Source: Durusdinium trenchii (taxonomy: Eukaryota; Sar; Dinophyceae; Suessiales; Symbiodiniaceae). Taken from it: 64,000 nucleotides of DNA. The stretch is taken from NCBI GenBank assembly GCA_963970005.1, contig CAXAMN010028861.1, positions 119,025-183,024 of the forward strand. The letters run 5' to 3'. The notes beneath the pieces were generated by a model that had not been told where the DNA came from, did not search any database, and saw only the letters and a program-made list of their open reading frames with translations. How positions within the stretch are numbered: the stretch's first letter is position 1; each line of letters starts with the position of its first letter. Shown one piece after another: positions 62,920-64,000 of the stretch. Made by a program: the position numbers and the translations under genes.

Positions 62920-63032
62920 CTACTTGGGTTCCTTCTTTACTACCTTCACTTTAGCGGCTCGCTTTGGAGCAGGCGTGTTGCCTGCCTCCCTTTTCTCAAC
63001 CTCCCTCATTGCCCTTTTTTTCCTGGGCCTTC
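62920..63032 (-). CDS. Basic C-terminal exon, probably of the GIY-YIG-like gene
   Basis: The minus strand encodes RPRKKRAMREVEKREAGNT then PAPKRAAKVKVVKKEPK and a stop at 62920-62922. It is preceded by ATGAAG, a possible 3' splice site. Strongly basic and NLS-like. It is assigned to the gene at 63.4-63.8 kb only by strand and proximity; it could be a separate gene's end. Confidence 0.4.
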
Positions 63033-63489
63033 ATGTGGCTGATAAAGGGCCTCCAAGCAAATGGAGACTCAATATGAACCTGCAAGATCATACAATATTA
63101 CATATAATATATACCTGTGCTATGTTTGGGATCTGTAGGAAAGGCTGAGGGCTTGGACTGTGCACGAGTCGACAAGTTCAAGGCCAGACCACACCTGAGA
63201 ACAGTGAAACAGCGAAGAGGTGACTGGAGTATACACCCTGGATCCAATTGCATGATCAAACATCACCCAAACTCTGCGTCCATCATTTGCACGAAAAGTA
63301 TTGTATATTTCAAGCTCACAGCCGAGTCAAAGGTCAAAGGCACGTGTGAAAAGAAAAGCACACATGCACGCATGCACTAAGAATTCAGTGCTAACCAACA
63401 CGTTTAAGTTGATCAGCCCTGCCACCTGCAACATAATTGAAATAAGGAGGGCCTGCATGAACTTTGCGGTTCAGTGCCCCCCTCCCCTC
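63033..63489. other. Probable intron(s) of the GIY-YIG-like gene
   Basis: No convincing coding segment was identified between the GIY-YIG-like exon and the basic exon. Confidence 0.35.
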
Positions 63490-63842
63490 CTGTGCCAACC
63501 TCATTGCGACACCCTGATGCATGGGAAAACAAAGCTATCAATGCAGCTTCAAGCATGTGAGTTAAGGCCACATCATCACTCATGTAGATTATCCACATTT
63601 CTTCAAAATTCTTAGACAAGTATGTCTGAAACCTTTGCGCAGGATGCGCTGTGACCCCAAGCTTGAAAACAGCCACACTTATTCCAATGCGCTCTCGGAA
63701 TGCATCCACTTTTCGCTTGGCATGTGCCAAAATCTTCCCGCATGTCGGCTGAGAAGGTTGAGCCTTTGGTAGACGGTTGAAGATCAAGCAGCTTCGAAGA
63801 ACTTCCCAGGGAACTGGAGACATCGTTGGGAACGACTTGCAA
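63490..63842 (-). CDS. GIY-YIG-like nuclease domain exon
   Basis: The minus strand encodes CGKILAHAKRKVDAFRERIG, ISVAVFKLGVTAHPAQRFQT, EEMWIIYMSDDVALTHMLEA, then ALIALFSHASGCRNEVGTGG EG. The arrangement FKLGVTxxPxxR ... W..iY.s....MLEaaLI..F....GC.N...GGEG is that of a diverged GIY-YIG/URI fold. The Arg after GVT, the Glu of MLEAALI and the GC(R/K)N...GGE end fall where catalytic residues of that family lie. The GIY and YIG tripeptides themselves are not conserved (inference). Such nucleases nick or cut DNA in repair, recombination and mobile elements. The frame stays open past GGEG to 63413, but composition changes there. It neighbours a transposase-like gene on the same strand and could be an exon of a larger gene continuing beyond the window. 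Confidence 0.5.
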
Positions 63843-64000
63843 ACTTCTTCTAGATGAAATTGTAGTTCACGGCGCTTCGAATCCTTTCATTCTCACAACA
63901 ACAATCTTTTGAAAGAGGGAGAATAAGCAGGAAACGACAACAGCACTAGAAAATTGCTATCTTTCCAGGACATGAGTCATTCAGAGGCGCATCTACTGCT

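Overview
The window reads as nuclear DNA of a dinoflagellate, most likely a Symbiodiniaceae-type draft assembly (inference). The signs are very sparse coding, exon-like pieces whose acceptors look like AG|G, FNIP-type repeat proteins, many microsatellites and short inverted-repeat elements, and families typical of dinoflagellate genomes: CENP-B/pogo-like DDE genes, GIY-YIG-like domains and lysine/glutamate-rich unnamed proteins. There are two assembly gaps (4204-4603 and 48418-48427). No rRNA, tRNA, CRISPR array or bacterial-style operon was seen.

Layout. 0-3.1 kb: minus-strand exon-like fragments of unrecognised genes and a diverged tandem duplication. 3.1-9.5 kb: non-coding with minisatellites. 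9.5-15.3 kb: a minus-strand cluster of FNIP-repeat coding segments (one long 12-repeat segment plus six short ones). 15.3-36 kb: essentially non-coding, with dispersed short inverted-repeat (MITE-like) families and a few weak coding islands. 36.07-50.12 kb: a minus-strand multi-exon gene encoding, in order, a cysteine-rich N-terminus, a SAP-like segment, a Pro/Ala linker, a tandem Cys module, a CENP-B/pogo-like helix-turn-helix, a DDE_1-like domain and a zinc-ribbon tail. 50.1-60.4 kb: non-coding. 60.45-63.84 kb: a second, unrelated transposase-like multi-exon gene and a GIY-YIG-like gene, both minus strand.

The main discovery is an 8,880-bp mobile element (38301-47180) inserted inside an exon of the CENP-B/pogo-like gene. 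It has 12-bp terminal inverted repeats (CCCAGAGGCTCC), subterminal arrays of a TCAATCGA motif and a probable 2-bp target duplication (TT). Removing the element plus one TT rejoins the interrupted exon in frame. All its genes are on the minus strand: a 329-aa basic protein, a Lys/Glu coiled-coil protein, a Cys-rich protein, a GC-richer gene remnant, a 393-aa basic coiled-coil protein, and a transposase-like gene related to the one at 60-62 kb. Nearly every spacer between these genes, and one apparent intron, is filled with copies of a tiny hairpin repeat (TGGCT-NNNN-AGCCA). Its stem is conserved, its loop varies, and some copies carry a compensatory stem change. I saw no copies outside the element.

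Most reading frames in the element and its host gene carry one or more frame breaks. Several lie at homopolymer runs (37152-37163, 45331-45352), so assembly error and genuine decay cannot be separated from this sequence alone.
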